Source: Planctomycetota bacterium (GTDB taxonomy: Bacteria > Planctomycetota > UBA1135 > UBA2386). From it: a stretch of DNA of 64,000 nt. Positions 9,032 through 18,364 of the stretch are shown in pieces. The stretch spans positions 44,970 through 108,969 of the forward strand of contig BJHM01000012.1 of the NCBI GenBank assembly GCA_014192625.1. The letters are read 5' to 3'. Numbering within the stretch: position 1 is the stretch's first letter; the number at the start of each line of letters is the position of its first letter. The notes beneath the pieces are model-generated. The model had not been told where the DNA came from, did no database searches, and was given only the letters and a program-made list of their open reading frames with translations. The position numbers and the translations under genes were made by a program.

Positions 9032-9973
9032 TCAACGTCGCAGAATCAGGTTCTTCGTCACCAGCAGCATCATCGCTGGATACTCGTCGAGACGGCGGCG
9101 CAGATACTGAATCGCCATCCCCCAGCTGAGTGCAAACGGCACATACAGACGGGCGCGAATGCCACGCTTGTGCAGCTCGCCCAGCAGCTTGTCACGCGGC
9201 ACGCCATACAGCATTTGCACTTCGTATTGATCTGGCCCAACACCGGCACGCGGCGCCACCTGCTCGACGAACCGGCGAACGTAGGCTTCGTCATGCGAGG
9301 CAAACTCAACGTAGTGCCCACGCCGCAGCAGTCGCTCGGCGTATTCGAGCAGGCGCTCTTTCATCTGAGGCTTGCCCAACAGCGCGACCGATTCCGGCTC
9401 CTTGTAGATGCCAATCACCAAGCGGCAACGCATCCCCTTTGGCAGCGCATCAAGATCCTGCGAGGTGCGATTTAGCCGCGTCTGGAGCACCGCGCCGACA
9501 TGGCGATGACCTTGCGCATGAAACTGCTTTAGCGCATCGAGCGTGAAGTCGGTCCAGTGCCTGCCCTCCATATCAATCGAGACGGCAACCTGCTGCTTTG
9601 CTGCGTATTCAACGATCTGTTGCATCGCCGCAAAGGAGCCAGCTGCATCGCCGCCAGCTTGCAAAGGCCTGGTCGTGTAGGACGAAGGCTTGAGCGAAAG
9701 TGTCGGCCGCGCGGCCGCAGGCACTTCCTGCATCGCGGCGACCGCGTCCACCATCGCCAAGTACGCGGCGAGGTTTTGTTGTGCTTGCGACTCCTGATGG
9801 ATGTCCTCAGCCAGCAGATCGAGCGTCGCCATCAAGGAGCGTTCGCGCCAGAGTTGCGCAACGGTGCCCACCGCGCTGGCGAGCGAGTCACCAGCGACGT
9901 AGGGGCGCGCGAACAATCGCACTAGGGACGGCGGAATGAGGCGGATCAGCGGATTCACTTGACGGCAAATCAT
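9032..9973 (-). CDS. Proline dehydrogenase (PRODH family)
   Basis: A 313-aa monofunctional flavoenzyme that oxidises proline to pyrroline-5-carboxylate and passes electrons to the quinone pool. The beta/alpha barrel features are visible: LSLKPSSYTT (near residue 107, the strand with the catalytic lysine region), SIDMEGRHWTDFT (near 145), GAVLQTRLNRT (near 175), CRLVIGIYKEP (near 195) and the active-site end YVPFALSWGMAIQYLRRRL (near 280), matching the family YxPYG...Y..RR pattern. A TTG 75 bp upstream extends the frame, but the ATG giving MICRQVNPLIRLIPP is preferred. No P5C dehydrogenase gene is adjacent. Confidence 0.88.
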   Translation of the reverse strand: MICRQVNPLIRLIPPSLVRLFARPYVAGDSLASAVGTVAQLWRERSLMATLDLLAEDIHQESQAQQNLAAYLAMVDAVAAMQEVPAAARPTLSLKPSSYTTRPLQAGGDAAGSFAAMQQIVEYAAKQQVAVSIDMEGRHWTDFTLDALKQFHAQGHRHVGAVLQTRLNRTSQDLDALPKGMRCRLVIGIYKEPESVALLGKPQMKERLLEYAERLLRRGHYVEFASHDEAYVRRFVEQVAPRAGVGPDQYEVQMLYGVPRDKLLGELHKRGIRARLYVPFALSWGMAIQYLRRRLDEYPAMMLLVTKNLILRR

Positions 9974-10128
9974 GGCGCACGATGCGTTGGAATCCAGCAA
10001 GTGCGTCACAGGCCGCGCCTTGCGAGGCCCCTTGGTGCTGCCCGCCAAACTTGCCAGTGGATTCGGGAGTTCCCACTCAACCCGTGGCGCGGATCCGCCG
10101 ATGAGATTGGGGCAGGAGGTAGCAATTT

Positions 10129-11772
10129 ATGCGGCTCACGTGGTTGATCGAACCAGTCGACCAAATCTGGGACGGCGCCAAGGTTGCACTCGAAGACGCC
10201 AACTGGCTCGCCAGCCGCGGCCATCAGGTCACGGTGCTGAGTCGCAGTGCAGCACCAACCTGGCTGCAGTTGCACTGCCAGTTCCGACAAGTCACCAACT
10301 TCCGCCCTGCAAATCTGCCGGCTGGCGATGTGCTGATCGGCACGCACTGGCTTTTGATTCCGTTTATCGCCAATGCTGGTGCTGGTCGCGGCATGCCCGT
10401 GCACTTCTGCCAAGGCTACGAAGGCGACTTCCCCGGGAACGCGCAACTGTGCGACCGCATCGAGGCTGCCTACCGACTGCCGCGCGTGCGCCACATCGCG
10501 ACCTCGAAAAACCTAGCGCAGCAACTGCGCCAGCACTTTGGCATCGAGGCGCGCACGGTTCCCTTCGTGGTCAACCACTCGGTGCACTTCCCTGCGCCAA
10601 GCCGCCCCATCAAAGACCCGCTGCGCGTGGGGCTTTTTGGTCCTTGGCAAATGACCTGGAAGGACATCCGTACCGGCATCGAAGCCTGCAAGCTCGTCGG
10701 TAGAGCTGGCCTTGAGATTCAACTGGTGCGCGTCACCAATACGCAACCAGAACGCCAAGAACTGCTACTGCCGTTCCCGGTGGAGTGGCACGAGCGAGTA
10801 GCACCACAAGCGATGGGCGACATCTATCGCTCGCTCGACATATTTCTTGGCACCTCGTCTGGCATCGAAGAAGGACCGTTTCTGCCGGCGGCCGAGGCGA
10901 TGGCCTGTGGCGTGCCGTGCGTCCTCACCGACGCGCCTTGTTTCCGCGCATTCGGCGAAGGGCAGTTTGCGATGTTTGTACCGCCGCAAGACCACGCGGC
11001 GATGGCAGAAGCTCTGGTCGTTGCAGGCCGCATCGACGAAGTGCGAACCGCTCTGCGCGAGGCCGGGATTGCGGTGGCACAAAACTTCACGCAACAAGCC
11101 CACGGCATAAATCTCGAACAGGCATTGTTGGCGATCGCACTGGAGGGTCGCAACTGCCCGCGCGCGATCGTGCGAGAGCAAGCCATTGCCACGGAAAGCC
11201 CGCACGACAGCGAGGCCGGGGATCCTGCCGCGCCGGCAAGGACGACACCGGCAACCCCCGCCACAATTGCTGCGGCCATCCACGTTGGCGATACCGAGCA
11301 GCTCGAACAAAAACTCATGCAGACTTTGCTCGCAGCCGTGGACTCACTGCTTTCGCACAGTGAGATTGCGCGCGCATCGCGCTGCTACGCCGCTGCCCGG
11401 TGCCTGCAGGGGACCAGCACGCCAGCTGGCTCTGGCACCTGGCCCGATCACCAGAATGCGGACCATGAAAGCATCCTGAAAAAACTCGAGGCGCTCGCGG
11501 CAGCGGGCATCAACGACCCTGGGCTACACAATCAATGCGGGCAATTGCTGCACGAATGTGGCCGCCACGCAGATGCCGTCAAGGCGTTCCGCGCAGCGAT
11601 CGCTGCAGGCAGCAACAATGCCGGGGCCTACAACGACCTCGGCGTAGCCCTATTTGAATCGGGGGATACCACTGGCGCGCGCGCCAACTTTGAACGCGCA
11701 CTGGTACTGGAGCCTGATTATCAGGATGCAACGGACAACCTGCGCGACATAAAAGGTTTCTCCAAGGCTTAG
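10129..11772 (+). CDS. Glycosyltransferase (GT4-like) fused to C-terminal TPR repeats
   Basis: A 547-aa protein. The N-terminal two-thirds is a GT-B glycosyltransferase: an N-terminal Rossmann-like region (residues 1-150), then GLFGPWQMTWKDIRTGIEA near 170 and the donor-site EEGPFLPAAEAMACGVPCV segment near 247, which matches the E-x7-E type of nucleotide-sugar binding in GT4 enzymes. After a low-complexity Ala/Pro/Thr linker (about 350-385), the C-terminus (about 450-545) has TPR helices ending DLGVALFESGDTTGARANFERALVL. ATG is preceded by GGAGG. The next gene, 7 bp downstream, is a second (broken) glycosyltransferase-like gene, so they probably act in the same surface-glycan step. Sugar specificity cannot be read. 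Confidence 0.85.
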   Translation: MRLTWLIEPVDQIWDGAKVALEDANWLASRGHQVTVLSRSAAPTWLQLHCQFRQVTNFRPANLPAGDVLIGTHWLLIPFIANAGAGRGMPVHFCQGYEGDFPGNAQLCDRIEAAYRLPRVRHIATSKNLAQQLRQHFGIEARTVPFVVNHSVHFPAPSRPIKDPLRVGLFGPWQMTWKDIRTGIEACKLVGRAGLEIQLVRVTNTQPERQELLLPFPVEWHERVAPQAMGDIYRSLDIFLGTSSGIEEGPFLPAAEAMACGVPCVLTDAPCFRAFGEGQFAMFVPPQDHAAMAEALVVAGRIDEVRTALREAGIAVAQNFTQQAHGINLEQALLAIALEGRNCPRAIVREQAIATESPHDSEAGDPAAPARTTPATPATIAAAIHVGDTEQLEQKLMQTLLAAVDSLLSHSEIARASRCYAAARCLQGTSTPAGSGTWPDHQNADHESILKKLEALAAAGINDPGLHNQCGQLLHECGRHADAVKAFRAAIAAGSNNAGAYNDLGVALFESGDTTGARANFERALVLEPDYQDATDNLRDIKGFSKA

Positions 11773-11779
11773 GCAGCAG

Positions 11780-12730
11780 ATGGTTCGCGTCCTCTGCGAC
11801 CTGCCGATCGAGTGCCTCGATGACCTCGCCAACCTGCGTGGCATCGACCTCGTCACGTTCGGCATGCCTGACCGGATGCCGGTCGAGCTTGTGCCGCAGC
11901 CGTTTACTGTGACGTTCGATTCGTCACGCGGCACTTGGCAACAACTCGCCGCAGCGCTGCCGCGAGGCTTCACGCCAGACCTCGTTCTGTTCTTTCACCC
12001 AGAACAGGAACCACTGCCAGGCGGCATGCACCTGTGCGCGGTGCCAGTAGTCGGCGTCATCTCCGACTACCAACTGACGCTGCCAAATCTCACCGCACTG
12101 CAGCCATGCTTCGACGTGCTCCTTTGCGATCGTCACGGTGTGCAGATCTTTGCGCGACTCGGCCATAATGACGTCCGCTGGTTTTGCCAATACACCCATA
12201 ATCGACGCCTGCATCGACGGATTCCCGGCGTCGCGCGCGATCTCGATGTTGGGTTCGCCGGCATTCTCAATCCCGCGGTGCAACGCGACCACGCTGGATG
12301 GCTTGCGCGACTTGGCAATCTCGGGACGCGCGGCATCCGCGTCGAAGTGCGCCACGGACTTTACGGCGACGGTTATGCAAGATTCCTCAACCGCACAAAA
12401 TCGGCTTCAATCGGTCGATCGACGGCGAACTAAATCGGCGCGCTTTCGAAGTGGCGGGCGTGCGGTGCGGTGCTCGTGATGGAGCGCTACAACCTGGAAG
12501 TGCGAGACTTTTTTGTGCCGAACGAAGAATGCGTGCTCTACGACGACGCGGACTTCGAACACGTGATAGCAGACCTGCTGTGCTTCCCTGTCCGAATCGC
12601 TCGCATCGCTAGTGTCAGTAGTGTCAGTGGTGTGAAGTATCGAGCCGCGCCAAAACACCGACTGATACCCAGCACACGTGGCTCCGCCACCCGGACTTGG
12701 CGCACAGCGGACCTGTTGCTGCGAAGTTAG
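11780..12730 (+). pseudogene. Glycosyltransferase-like gene broken by frameshifts
   Basis: The frame opening at 11780 reads MVRVLCDLPIECLDDL and continues sensibly to a GYARFLNRTK segment at about 12400, then hits a stop at 12433. The expected continuation KIGFNRSIDGELNRRAFEVA appears one frame over from about 12398, and after about 12454 the original frame resumes with LVMERYNLEVRDFFVP and YDDADFEHVIADLL. This matches the C-terminal half of CgeB/GT4-like glycosyltransferases. One A is missing from a run at about 12398 and one G is extra at about 12454, so the slips compensate. Beyond about 12590 the reading is doubtful and may be shifted again (TWLRHPDLAH appears in another frame near 12680). 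Genuine decay and assembly error are both possible. It follows the glycosyltransferase-TPR gene by 7 bp. Confidence 0.75.
12611..12633. repeat. Short imperfect tandem repeat (AGTGTCAGT)
   Basis: A 9-bp unit, AGTGTCAGT, occurs twice and is followed by a degenerate third copy, inside the doubtful 3' part of the broken glycosyltransferase gene. It may mark the local replication slippage that disturbed the frame. Confidence 0.6.
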
Positions 12731-12794
12731 ATCTCGCCACCGTTGCAAAAAGCCAATCAGTGACGAATGCTCATTCTAACTACATAATTTACCA

Positions 12795-15203
12795 ATGTTG
12801 CCATCTCCAACAGACAGCCTCTCGGCTTCACCATACCCCTGGCGTTTCTTTCGCGTCGGTGGCGTCGACCAAGTTCGCCTCGACAAAGGTGCGGACATCT
12901 TCGCACTCGATCAGCTCGACCAAAAACTGTGGGTCGCGCTCAGCTGCCCAACCTCCGGACTGGACTTCGACTCGCGCACCCTAGAACTGCTCGACACTGA
13001 CAAGGACGGGCACGTTCGGCCACGCGAGATCCTCGACACTGTTGCGTGGTTGCGCAGCGTGCTAAAGAGTGGCGACTGCCTGCTCAAAGGTACGCCAGAA
13101 TTTCAACTCGAAGACCTTCGGACCGACACTAAAGAAGGACGCCTGTTACTCTCGTCGGCACAGCACGTGCTGGGGGAGCTCGGCAAACCGGCCACGACGC
13201 TGACGCTCGGCGAAGCCTCGAAGTCCGCCGACTTCTTCGCAATGGCAAGACTCAACGGCGACGGCATCGTGCCGCCGCAGTCCATCGAAGACGCAAAGTT
13301 GCGGGCAGTTATCGACGATGTGATCACCTGCATCGGCTCGCTCGTCGACCGATCCGGCAAGGCTGGCATCAATCAGCAGCTGCTGGACACGTTCTTTGCC
13401 GAATGCGCCGCGTTTACCGCTTGGACTCAACAGAGTGAATCGGCCGGCACCGACGGCGGCAAAGTGCTGGCGTTCGGCAGCAACACCAAGAACATGTTTG
13501 CGGCACTCGAAGCAGTGCGCAAAAAGATCGACGACTACTTTGCGCGTTGTCGATTGGCCGCGTTCGATGTGCGCGCATTGGCCGCCCTCAACCGCGAGGA
13601 GACTGCATATCTGGACATCGCGGCACGGGACTTCAGCATCACCGCACAAGAAGTGGCGCACTTCCCGCTGGCGATGATTGCCGCCGAAAAATCGCTGCCA
13701 CTCGACACCGGCATCAACCCGGCATGGGCGGAAAAGATCGCCGACTTCCGTGCCAATTGCTGCGCTGGCAAAAACTCGTTGAAGGAATCTGAGTGGCTCC
13801 ACCTGAACAGCTCTCTCGATCCCTATCGCAACTGGCTGGCAAACAAAAAGGGCGCGTTGGTCGAAGGGCTTGCCATCGAGCGTATCCATACAATTTTAGC
13901 CAGCACGGCAAAGGCAGTATTGACCAAAGCCCTCGCCGAGGACGCGGCGGTCGCGCCCGAGATCGATGCCATCAATCAGTGTGAAAAGCTCGCGCTGCTG
14001 TGCCGCGACTTTTCCCGCCTACTCAACAACTACGTCAGCTTCACCGACTTCTACGCGCGCCGCTTTGCGATCTTCCAAGCTGGGACGCTGTTCCTCGATG
14101 GTCGAAGCTGCGACCTATGCTTCAAGGTATCGGACGCTGCCAAGCACGGCACGCTCGCGGCGATGGCCAAAACCTACCTCGCATACGTCGACTGCACTCG
14201 GCCAAACAACGAGCGCATGACGGTGGCATGCGCGTTCACCGCCGGTGACAGCGACAACCTGTTTGTCGGCCGCAACGGCATCTTCTACGACCGCAAGGGC
14301 CGCGACTGGAACGCCACCATCACCAAGGTGATCGACAATCCAATCAGCATCGGCCAATCATTTTGGTCGCCCTACAAGAAGGTAGTGCGCTTCATCGAAG
14401 AAAGCGTCGCCAAACGTGCGGCCGTGGCGGACAACACCGCCAAGATTCAGAGCGCGACACTCGATGCCGTGTCCGGCACCGGCGACCAAAAACCAAAGCC
14501 CAAGTTTGACATCGGGATGCTCGCCGCAATCGGCGTGGCGCTGGGCAGTTTGGCAACCGCGACGAGCGGGCTGCTGGCTGCGTTCTTCGGGCTCGGCGCA
14601 TGGATCCCCCTCGGCTTCTTGGGCCTAATCCTTGCCATTTCCGGCCCGTCGATGCTGGTCGCGTGGCTAAAGCTGCGGCACCGCAACCTTGGCCCGATCC
14701 TCGATGCCAACGGCTGGGCGGTAAACACACTGACCAAGATCAACGTGCCGCTCGGCGGCTCGCTGACGACACTGCCGACGCTGCCTGCGGGAGCAACCCG
14801 CTCGCTGATCGACCCGTTTGCGCCGAAGTCAAGCCCATGGCCCAAGGTGATCGCGGCCCTGCTGCTGCTCGCGCTGCTGGCCGGCCTCAGCTACCGCTTC
14901 AACCTGCTGCATAAGTGGTTCCCGACCGTCGTGCCTGAATATGTGAGCGCAGACTTTGACGGCCCGAACGTAGCGACCGAGGGCGAACTGTTCGTGGAAA
15001 TCAGGCTCGGATCCGGCGCCAAGTCGGTCATGGTACAAGGCCTCGACGGCATCAATGCCCTCGACGTCGACACCAAGACGATGATGATAAAGGTGCCACT
15101 GAATAAAGCCGTCGTCGGCAAAAAGATCATCCTGATCGATACGAGCCCTGAGCACAGCGAGACCCACGACATCAACGTCGTGGCAAAAAAGAAAGCGCCG
15201 TGA
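12795..15203 (+). CDS. Large protein with an EF-hand-like loop and C-terminal membrane segments, function unknown
   Basis: An 802-aa protein. The N-terminus has a WRFFRVGGVDQVRL segment and an EF-hand-like loop LDTDKDGHVRPREI at about residues 66-79, the only recognisable calcium-type motif. A long, mainly helical region follows (to about 570). Hydrophobic segments at about 573-625 and 686-706 are probably membrane-spanning, with a basic stretch (LKLRHRN) between them. The last 95 residues form a small beta-rich tail. No enzymatic motif is seen. I have the impression that proteins with this N-terminus occur in other Planctomycetota and Verrucomicrobiota, but I could not check. Single gene between the broken glycosyltransferase and the nucleotidase. 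Confidence 0.8.
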   Translation: MLPSPTDSLSASPYPWRFFRVGGVDQVRLDKGADIFALDQLDQKLWVALSCPTSGLDFDSRTLELLDTDKDGHVRPREILDTVAWLRSVLKSGDCLLKGTPEFQLEDLRTDTKEGRLLLSSAQHVLGELGKPATTLTLGEASKSADFFAMARLNGDGIVPPQSIEDAKLRAVIDDVITCIGSLVDRSGKAGINQQLLDTFFAECAAFTAWTQQSESAGTDGGKVLAFGSNTKNMFAALEAVRKKIDDYFARCRLAAFDVRALAALNREETAYLDIAARDFSITAQEVAHFPLAMIAAEKSLPLDTGINPAWAEKIADFRANCCAGKNSLKESEWLHLNSSLDPYRNWLANKKGALVEGLAIERIHTILASTAKAVLTKALAEDAAVAPEIDAINQCEKLALLCRDFSRLLNNYVSFTDFYARRFAIFQAGTLFLDGRSCDLCFKVSDAAKHGTLAAMAKTYLAYVDCTRPNNERMTVACAFTAGDSDNLFVGRNGIFYDRKGRDWNATITKVIDNPISIGQSFWSPYKKVVRFIEESVAKRAAVADNTAKIQSATLDAVSGTGDQKPKPKFDIGMLAAIGVALGSLATATSGLLAAFFGLGAWIPLGFLGLILAISGPSMLVAWLKLRHRNLGPILDANGWAVNTLTKINVPLGGSLTTLPTLPAGATRSLIDPFAPKSSPWPKVIAALLLLALLAGLSYRFNLLHKWFPTVVPEYVSADFDGPNVATEGELFVEIRLGSGAKSVMVQGLDGINALDVDTKTMMIKVPLNKAVVGKKIILIDTSPEHSETHDINVVAKKKAP

Positions 15204-15442
15204 TCGGTGCTGACCAACCGCGCGGCAAAACCAGCCGCCGGTAAAGCACGCACTCCGTGCGATCGCAAGTGGTGCGTTCGTCACGGACTGGCCCGCCGCC
15301 GTGGCAATGACGCGGCCCTGCGTTGTGCCGCGCCCTGCGCAGCCGTTCTTTTGTGCCAGCGAACGAACTGTGCTGCGCGAATCACCGTCGATCCCATCGA
15401 CTGTCGGCTAGCATCCAGTGCGCCGCCCACCAATAGGCTTTC

Positions 15443-16879
15443 ATGTCGCCACCACGGTCTGAGTTCTCGCCGGCACCAGCGCAACGCATCTTTTGCAATC
15501 GGACGATCAACATGCGGTCGATCCATGCCGTTGGTTTTGACATGGACTACACGCTCGTGCACTACGAGGTGTCTGCGTGGGAAGAGCGCGCTTTCCATCA
15601 CACGCAGCGGCTACTCGCCTCACGCGGCGTGCCGGTAACAGAGCTCCATTTCGATCCGGCTGCGTTCACCCGCGGCCTGATCATCGACACCAAGCTCGGC
15701 AACATCGTAAAGGCCAACCGCTTTGGCTACGTGACCAAGGCGGCGCACGGAATGCGCATGATGCCGCACGATTTGCAGCGCAAGGCCTACAGCCAAGTCT
15801 GGGTTGATCTGAGCGATTCGCGCTGGATATTTCTAAACACGCTGTTCTCGCTGTCCGAGGCGTGTCTCTACGCGCAGATCGTCGACATGCACGACCGCGG
15901 TGCGCTGCTGCCCAGCACCGATTACCAGAGCATCTACCGGCTGGTCAGCGACGCGATGAACTCGGCCCACCTCGAAGGTGCACTGAAAGCCGACATCATC
16001 GCTGACCCAGACCGCTTCGTTGTGCGCGACCCCGAACTGCCGCGCGCGCTGCTCGACCTGAAACACTCTGGCAAGAAGTTGTTTCTCGTCACCAATAGCG
16101 AGTGGCACTACACGCTGCCGATGATGAGCTGGGCGTTTGATCGCCATCTGCCGAGCGGTTCATGGCGCGACCTGTTCGACCTCGTCATCGTGCAGTCGCG
16201 CAAACCAAGTTTCTTCGATGGCAAAAACTCGTTCGACGAGGTGCTTGACGACAGCGGTGCGACGCGGCCCCTGGCTGGACCTTTGCAGAAGGGCCGCAGT
16301 TACCGCGGCGGCAACGCGCAACTTGTGCAGGAATGGCTGGAACTGCTGGGCGAGGAGATCCTCTACGTCGGCGATCACGTCTACGCCGACGTACACGTAT
16401 CAAGCCAGATTCATCGTTGGCGCACCGCCCTGATCATTCGCGAACTCGAAGCCGAAGTAGCAGCCGAGACTGCGTTTGCCCAGACCCAAAAAACACTCCA
16501 CCTGTCGATGCAGAAGAAAGACTTCCTGGATCAAGAACAGGCGGCTCTGCGGCTCGCACTACAGCGCCTCGAATACGGTGAACTACTGCCGCTGCATATT
16601 CACGGCCCCGCCAGCACGATCCACGAACGGCTGCGCACGCTGCGAATCGAAAGCACCGCCTTGGACGCGCAGCTCGCGCCACTTGCGAAGGCCTCGGGCG
16701 AACTCGGCAATACGCGCTGGGGTCCGTTGATGCGCGCCGGCAACGATAAAAGTCGCCTCGCACGGCAAATCGAACGGCATGCCGACGTCTACACCGGGCG
16801 CGTCGCCAACCTGCTACATCTCACGCCGTTTGGCTATCTGCGCGCGGCCCGCGGCAGCCTGCCACACGACGCAAGCTAG
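15443..16879 (+). CDS. HAD-superfamily 5'-nucleotidase (cytosolic purine 5'-nucleotidase/NT5C2-like)
   Basis: A 478-aa cytoplasmic phosphatase of the PF05761 family, which removes the 5'-phosphate from nucleotides such as IMP and GMP. HAD motif I is GFDMDYTLVHY, with the nucleophile D33 and acid D35. Motif II is LFLVTNSEW near 215, and motif III/IV is EILYVGDHVYADVH near 310. A C-terminal helical coiled region (about 345-440) is typical of the family. The chosen ATG includes the upstream RIFCNRTINM segment, which resembles the family N-terminus; a later ATG would remove it. It stands alone on the plus strand. Confidence 0.9.
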   Translation: MSPPRSEFSPAPAQRIFCNRTINMRSIHAVGFDMDYTLVHYEVSAWEERAFHHTQRLLASRGVPVTELHFDPAAFTRGLIIDTKLGNIVKANRFGYVTKAAHGMRMMPHDLQRKAYSQVWVDLSDSRWIFLNTLFSLSEACLYAQIVDMHDRGALLPSTDYQSIYRLVSDAMNSAHLEGALKADIIADPDRFVVRDPELPRALLDLKHSGKKLFLVTNSEWHYTLPMMSWAFDRHLPSGSWRDLFDLVIVQSRKPSFFDGKNSFDEVLDDSGATRPLAGPLQKGRSYRGGNAQLVQEWLELLGEEILYVGDHVYADVHVSSQIHRWRTALIIRELEAEVAAETAFAQTQKTLHLSMQKKDFLDQEQAALRLALQRLEYGELLPLHIHGPASTIHERLRTLRIESTALDAQLAPLAKASGELGNTRWGPLMRAGNDKSRLARQIERHADVYTGRVANLLHLTPFGYLRAARGSLPHDAS

Positions 16880-17059
16880 CAAGGCGGGCTAGTGAGACGA
16901 CAAAATAGCATTCCGGCAACGTTCCGGGCCGCAGGTGCAGTGCCCTCGCGGCACCCGCCAATGCCTGCATGGGGACCAACTGAATACAGTCTGCTGACTT
17001 TTTATGAGGACGACACTCGGTAACGTGTCACGCTCCAAAGTTCACGAGCAACGATCACG

Positions 17060-17440
17060 ATGAATGACCAATCAAAACGGCACCTGAGCCTTCGCCGATG
17101 CAGCCTAGCCTGCATTCTCGCGGCGGTAGCATTGCTACCAAGCTGTGCCACAATCACCGGAACCGCCACTGGCGCCTTCACGGGACTCGTCGACCTGCCG
17201 AATGAGCTCATCTACAAAGAAAAGCTGAAGTCCAACGTCGCCGAAACTTGGTTAATCGTGGTGCTTGCGGCACCAGTCGGCTTCGCCATGGGACCGGTGT
17301 TTGGCTTCGTCAAGGGCTTCGCACTCGACGTGAGCGCAGTCACCAGGGTCATCCCGGTCGGCGAGGAGTTTGGCACGTATCACCGCGCCAGCGTCTGGCG
17401 GCCATACTCCTACGACTGGACTCCCAACGAACACGAGTAG
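17060..17440 (+). CDS. Small lipoprotein of unknown function
   Basis: A 126-aa protein with a type II signal peptide: a basic start, a hydrophobic stretch and the lipobox LLPSCA, with the lipidated cysteine near residue 29. The mature part has a GTATGAFTGLVDLPNELIY segment and a second hydrophobic stretch (LIVVLAAPVGFAMGPVFGFV, about 65-84) that could be membrane-associated, ending in a Trp/Tyr-rich tail (SVWRPYSYDWTP). It resembles small exosortase- or envelope-associated lipoproteins in general shape only; no family is recognised. It is probably attached to the inner or outer membrane. Confidence 0.75.
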   Translation: MNDQSKRHLSLRRCSLACILAAVALLPSCATITGTATGAFTGLVDLPNELIYKEKLKSNVAETWLIVVLAAPVGFAMGPVFGFVKGFALDVSAVTRVIPVGEEFGTYHRASVWRPYSYDWTPNEHE

Positions 17441-17626
17441 CACCGCAAGCCAGCAGCAGTAGTGCCCGAGCGTCACGTTGTAGCAACGCTAGCTGGGCAA
17501 TAAATCGCGGCACGGCGGCTTGCGTGACCAGCGGTCCGCGCTCCGGAGCAGGGTTGCTTGCTTGGCAAACGCCCCGACTCCGCAAGCTACGCCGCAGGCG
17601 CAGCGAAGAAATCGCTTTGGCCAGCA
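17441..17626. other. Start of a 924-bp stretch with little coding evidence
   Basis: Between the lipoprotein gene (ends 17440) and the BNR-propeller gene (starts 18365) only one weak minus-strand frame (17627-18019) is worth noting. The flanks 17441-17626 and 18020-18364 show no family motif, RNA-like structure or repeat that I can support. Confidence 0.4.
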
Positions 17627-18019
17627 CTAGGACATCAGGCTTCTTCTGCAATCGCATTGCCTCGCTGGTGTCGAGCAGCGCACCGCAACGAGGGCCAGGT
17701 AAACGCAGGTGCCAACCGTGAACAGCAGCACACCGGTCGGCGTGGCCCTCTGCCGCGACCATGCAGCGAGCAGTCCAAATGCCGCACCGATGATTATTGT
17801 GAGCGTTGCAAACAATGCCCACACGTTCCACCGGCCAAAACCAAAGTCGCCATGCAATGCCCCGTCGAGCCAGTCGGCATAGGCGCCGATCGCTGCGCGC
17901 GGAGTTCGCACTGGCGGCCATTGGGTTCTAGGTTTGAAGAGTTGCCCAGCGGTGCGCTGCACATTGGCCAGATATAGATCGGGATGTCCGCTAGCAAACG
18001 CGATCGCGGCAGATGCCAT
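17627..18019 (-). CDS. Possible small membrane protein, unrecognised
   Basis: A 130-aa frame on the minus strand, starting ATG. It has a coding-like composition: GHPDLYLANVQRTAGQLF near the start, an acidic/aromatic stretch (YADWLDGALHGDFGFGRW) and two hydrophobic segments (ALFATLTIIIGAAFGLLAAW and VLLFTVGTCVYLALVAV) separated by a basic QRATPT turn, as in a two-helix membrane protein. The C-terminal tail is Cys/Arg-rich and may be out of frame. It is not a shadow of a plus-strand gene, because none lies here. No ribosome-binding site is obvious. It could be a gene remnant. Confidence 0.4.
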   Translation of the reverse strand: MASAAIAFASGHPDLYLANVQRTAGQLFKPRTQWPPVRTPRAAIGAYADWLDGALHGDFGFGRWNVWALFATLTIIIGAAFGLLAAWSRQRATPTGVLLFTVGTCVYLALVAVRCSTPARQCDCRRSLMS

Positions 18020-18364
18020 TGCGCTTGATGCCGTGGCGTAGATCGCGTGATGCTAGTTGACGTCACCCGAAGCTTGCTTCGCGCGGGCTGTCCGCCGTGT
18101 CATGGTTCCTCACTTCATCGTGCATCGCACAGTGACCGTCGAGGTGCGGCCACCGGCCAGCAAGCGGCCTGCCGATGCACGGCCAGAACGAACCACACAA
18201 ATCGGAGCGCAATCGCGAAATCCACGCGTGTGCGCAGGGGGCCCTCGAGCGCTTCCGTGCAAGCAACCACCACCTGCCGACGCAACAACGCCAGCGCGCA
18301 TCGCCCAAAACGACGGCATCACACATCTGCGCTAGACCGTTGCGCCGCAGGTCGCACGCAAAGC

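Noticed and set aside
18047..18364. Upstream extension of the BNR-propeller gene
   Set aside because: It is Arg/Thr-rich low-quality sequence without a signal peptide; the start at 18365 gives one.
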